Shown one piece after another: positions 4,709-5,515 of a stretch of DNA of 5,515 nucleotides. Every line of letters begins with the position of its first letter. Within the stretch, counting starts at the first letter, position 1. A program made the position numbers and the translations under genes. This stretch comes from an uncultured Acidimicrobiaceae bacterium (GTDB taxonomy: Bacteria; Actinomycetota; Acidimicrobiia; Acidimicrobiales; Ilumatobacteraceae): positions 1 through 5,515 of the forward strand of contig CAIXHI010000232.1 of NCBI GenBank assembly GCA_903919215.1. Direction: 5' to 3'. The notes under the pieces are model-generated. The model was not told the DNA's origin. It was given only the letters and a program-made list of their open reading frames with translations, and made no database searches.

Positions 4709-5515
4709 GTGCGTCGTCGTTGGGTCTCTCTCGCCGTCGGGTGTGCCCTGGCTGCCTGTTCGACGTCGGCAGGGGTGTCCGTACGGGGTGCGCACACCAT
4801 CGGCACGAGCACTGTTCCCGCTGTTCCGGTCGCGAGTGTGCCCAGTACAACGTCGGACGGGGGCGAGCAACCCGGCGACGGACTCGGTGATGAACTGTTC
4901 CCTGGGCTCGGAAATCCGGGCGTCGACGTGTCGAACTACGACCTGCAACTGGCGTTCGACCCAGCCACCGACGTGCTGCGGGCGACGGTGGCGATCGACC
5001 TGACGCTCACCACGGCCCGACAGGCCATCACGCTCGATGCCGACGGTCCTGAGATCGACTCGGTTTCGGTGAATGGCCACGCGGTGACGTTCGCCCAGGA
5101 TGACCCTGAGCTGCGGGTCAGCCTGCCCGGTGGTGGCCACGACGGCGACCACCTGCGGGTGACGGTCGTGTATCACCTGTCGCCGCAGCCCCGGGCGTCG
5201 ATCGTCGGTCTCTCGAATGGCTGGTTCAACACCACCGGCGGCGCCTATGTGCTGAACGAACCTGATGCAGCGCACACCTGGCTGCCATGTAACGACCATC
5301 CCAGCGACAAGGCGACATTCACGGTCGCTGTCACGGTGCCAGCAGGCCTCACGGCTGTCGCCAACGGCGAACTCACTGATCACCATTCCGAGGGGGCCAA
5401 CGAGGTCTGGGTGTGGCGGGAGCAACGGCCGATGACCACCTACCTGATGCAGTTGTTCGTCGGCGACTACGAGCTGGTAGAGGGTGTCGGTCCGCATGGG
5501 TTGCCACTTGTCAGC
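4709..5515 (+). CDS. M1-family zinc aminopeptidase lipoprotein, N-terminal part (3' end outside window)
   Basis: The frame is open from GTG 4709 to the last base, 269 residues. It opens with a short lipoprotein signal peptide: MRRRW, a hydrophobic core and the lipobox L14-A15-A16-C17, so the mature protein is expected to be lipid-anchored outside the membrane. A Ser/Thr/Pro/Gly-rich linker (18-70) follows. Residues ~72-269 are the beta-sandwich N-terminal domain of M1 metallopeptidases: NYDLQLAFDPATDVL, then NEPDAAHTWLPCNDHPSDKA (183-202), ANGEL (218-222) and RPMTTYLMQLFVGDYE (240-255), all close to the family pattern. These enzymes remove N-terminal residues from peptides using zinc bound by HExxH plus a distant Glu. 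That catalytic part, and the GxMEN motif, would lie beyond the window. The start is nearly forced, since a TAG stop sits in frame 12 bases upstream. An extracellular peptide-scavenging role is inference. It shares its upstream region with the divergent CAP-protein gene. Confidence 0.9.
   Translation, partial: MRRRWVSLAVGCALAACSTSAGVSVRGAHTIGTSTVPAVPVASVPSTTSDGGEQPGDGLGDELFPGLGNPGVDVSNYDLQLAFDPATDVLRATVAIDLTLTTARQAITLDADGPEIDSVSVNGHAVTFAQDDPELRVSLPGGGHDGDHLRVTVVYHLSPQPRASIVGLSNGWFNTTGGAYVLNEPDAAHTWLPCNDHPSDKATFTVAVTVPAGLTAVANGELTDHHSEGANEVWVWREQRPMTTYLMQLFVGDYELVEGVGPHGLPLVS

Noticed and set aside
4568..5497. 309-codon open frame on the - strand antisense to the M1 peptidase and crossing the intergenic region
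   Set aside because: The + strand carries a lipobox and an M1 N-terminal domain. The antisense translation is Arg/Gly-rich with no motif and ends just short of the CAP start.

Overview
The window is a compact, GC-rich stretch (roughly 60-65% G+C by eye) with very short intergenic gaps, few Shine-Dalgarno-like sites, GTG starts, a lipobox lipoprotein and a secreted protein built from a repeat type that I associate with Acidimicrobiia and other high-GC Actinobacteria. An actinobacterium, perhaps of the Ilumatobacter/Microthrix kind, is my best guess. The taxonomic call is inference; no rRNA or other marker gene is present.

Layout, left to right: (1) the C-terminal half of a TauE/SafE-family membrane permease (+, cut by the window start, stop at 388); (2) a complete metallo-beta-lactamase-fold hydrolase of the glyoxalase II / persulfide dioxygenase type (-, 394-1107); (3) a complete, divergent ProA-like aldehyde dehydrogenase (+, 1134-2543); (4) a complete 673-residue secreted protein with a CAP domain, an Ig-like linker domain and three C-terminal beta repeats (-, 2544-4565); (5) the N-terminal 269 residues of an M1-family zinc aminopeptidase lipoprotein (+, 4709 to the window end). 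No RNA genes, mobile elements or CRISPR arrays are visible, and no gene-free stretch exceeds 143 bases.

Strands alternate strictly (+ - + - +), so no two neighbours can share an operon. Each junction is either convergent (stop to stop) or divergent (start to start), and all are tight. The convergent pairs are separated by 5 and 0 bases; in the second, both stop codons form the palindrome TGATCA at 2541-2546. The divergent pairs are separated by 26 and 143 bases. The 26-base gap holds an ANNNTANNNT motif that supplies overlapping -10 elements for both directions, and the M1 gene has a -10-like hexamer placed exactly for a leaderless GTG start.

Functionally, the permease and the MBL hydrolase may form a small sulfur module (thiol/persulfide oxidation plus sulfite or sulfonate export). 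The CAP protein and the M1 lipoprotein are both exported and diverge from one control region. The ProA-like enzyme belongs to the proline-synthesis family but is altered enough that its substrate is uncertain. I found no convincing new multi-gene system. The points most worth following are the promoter architecture, the abutting convergent genes, the divergent ProA-like enzyme and the modular disulfide pattern of the CAP protein.
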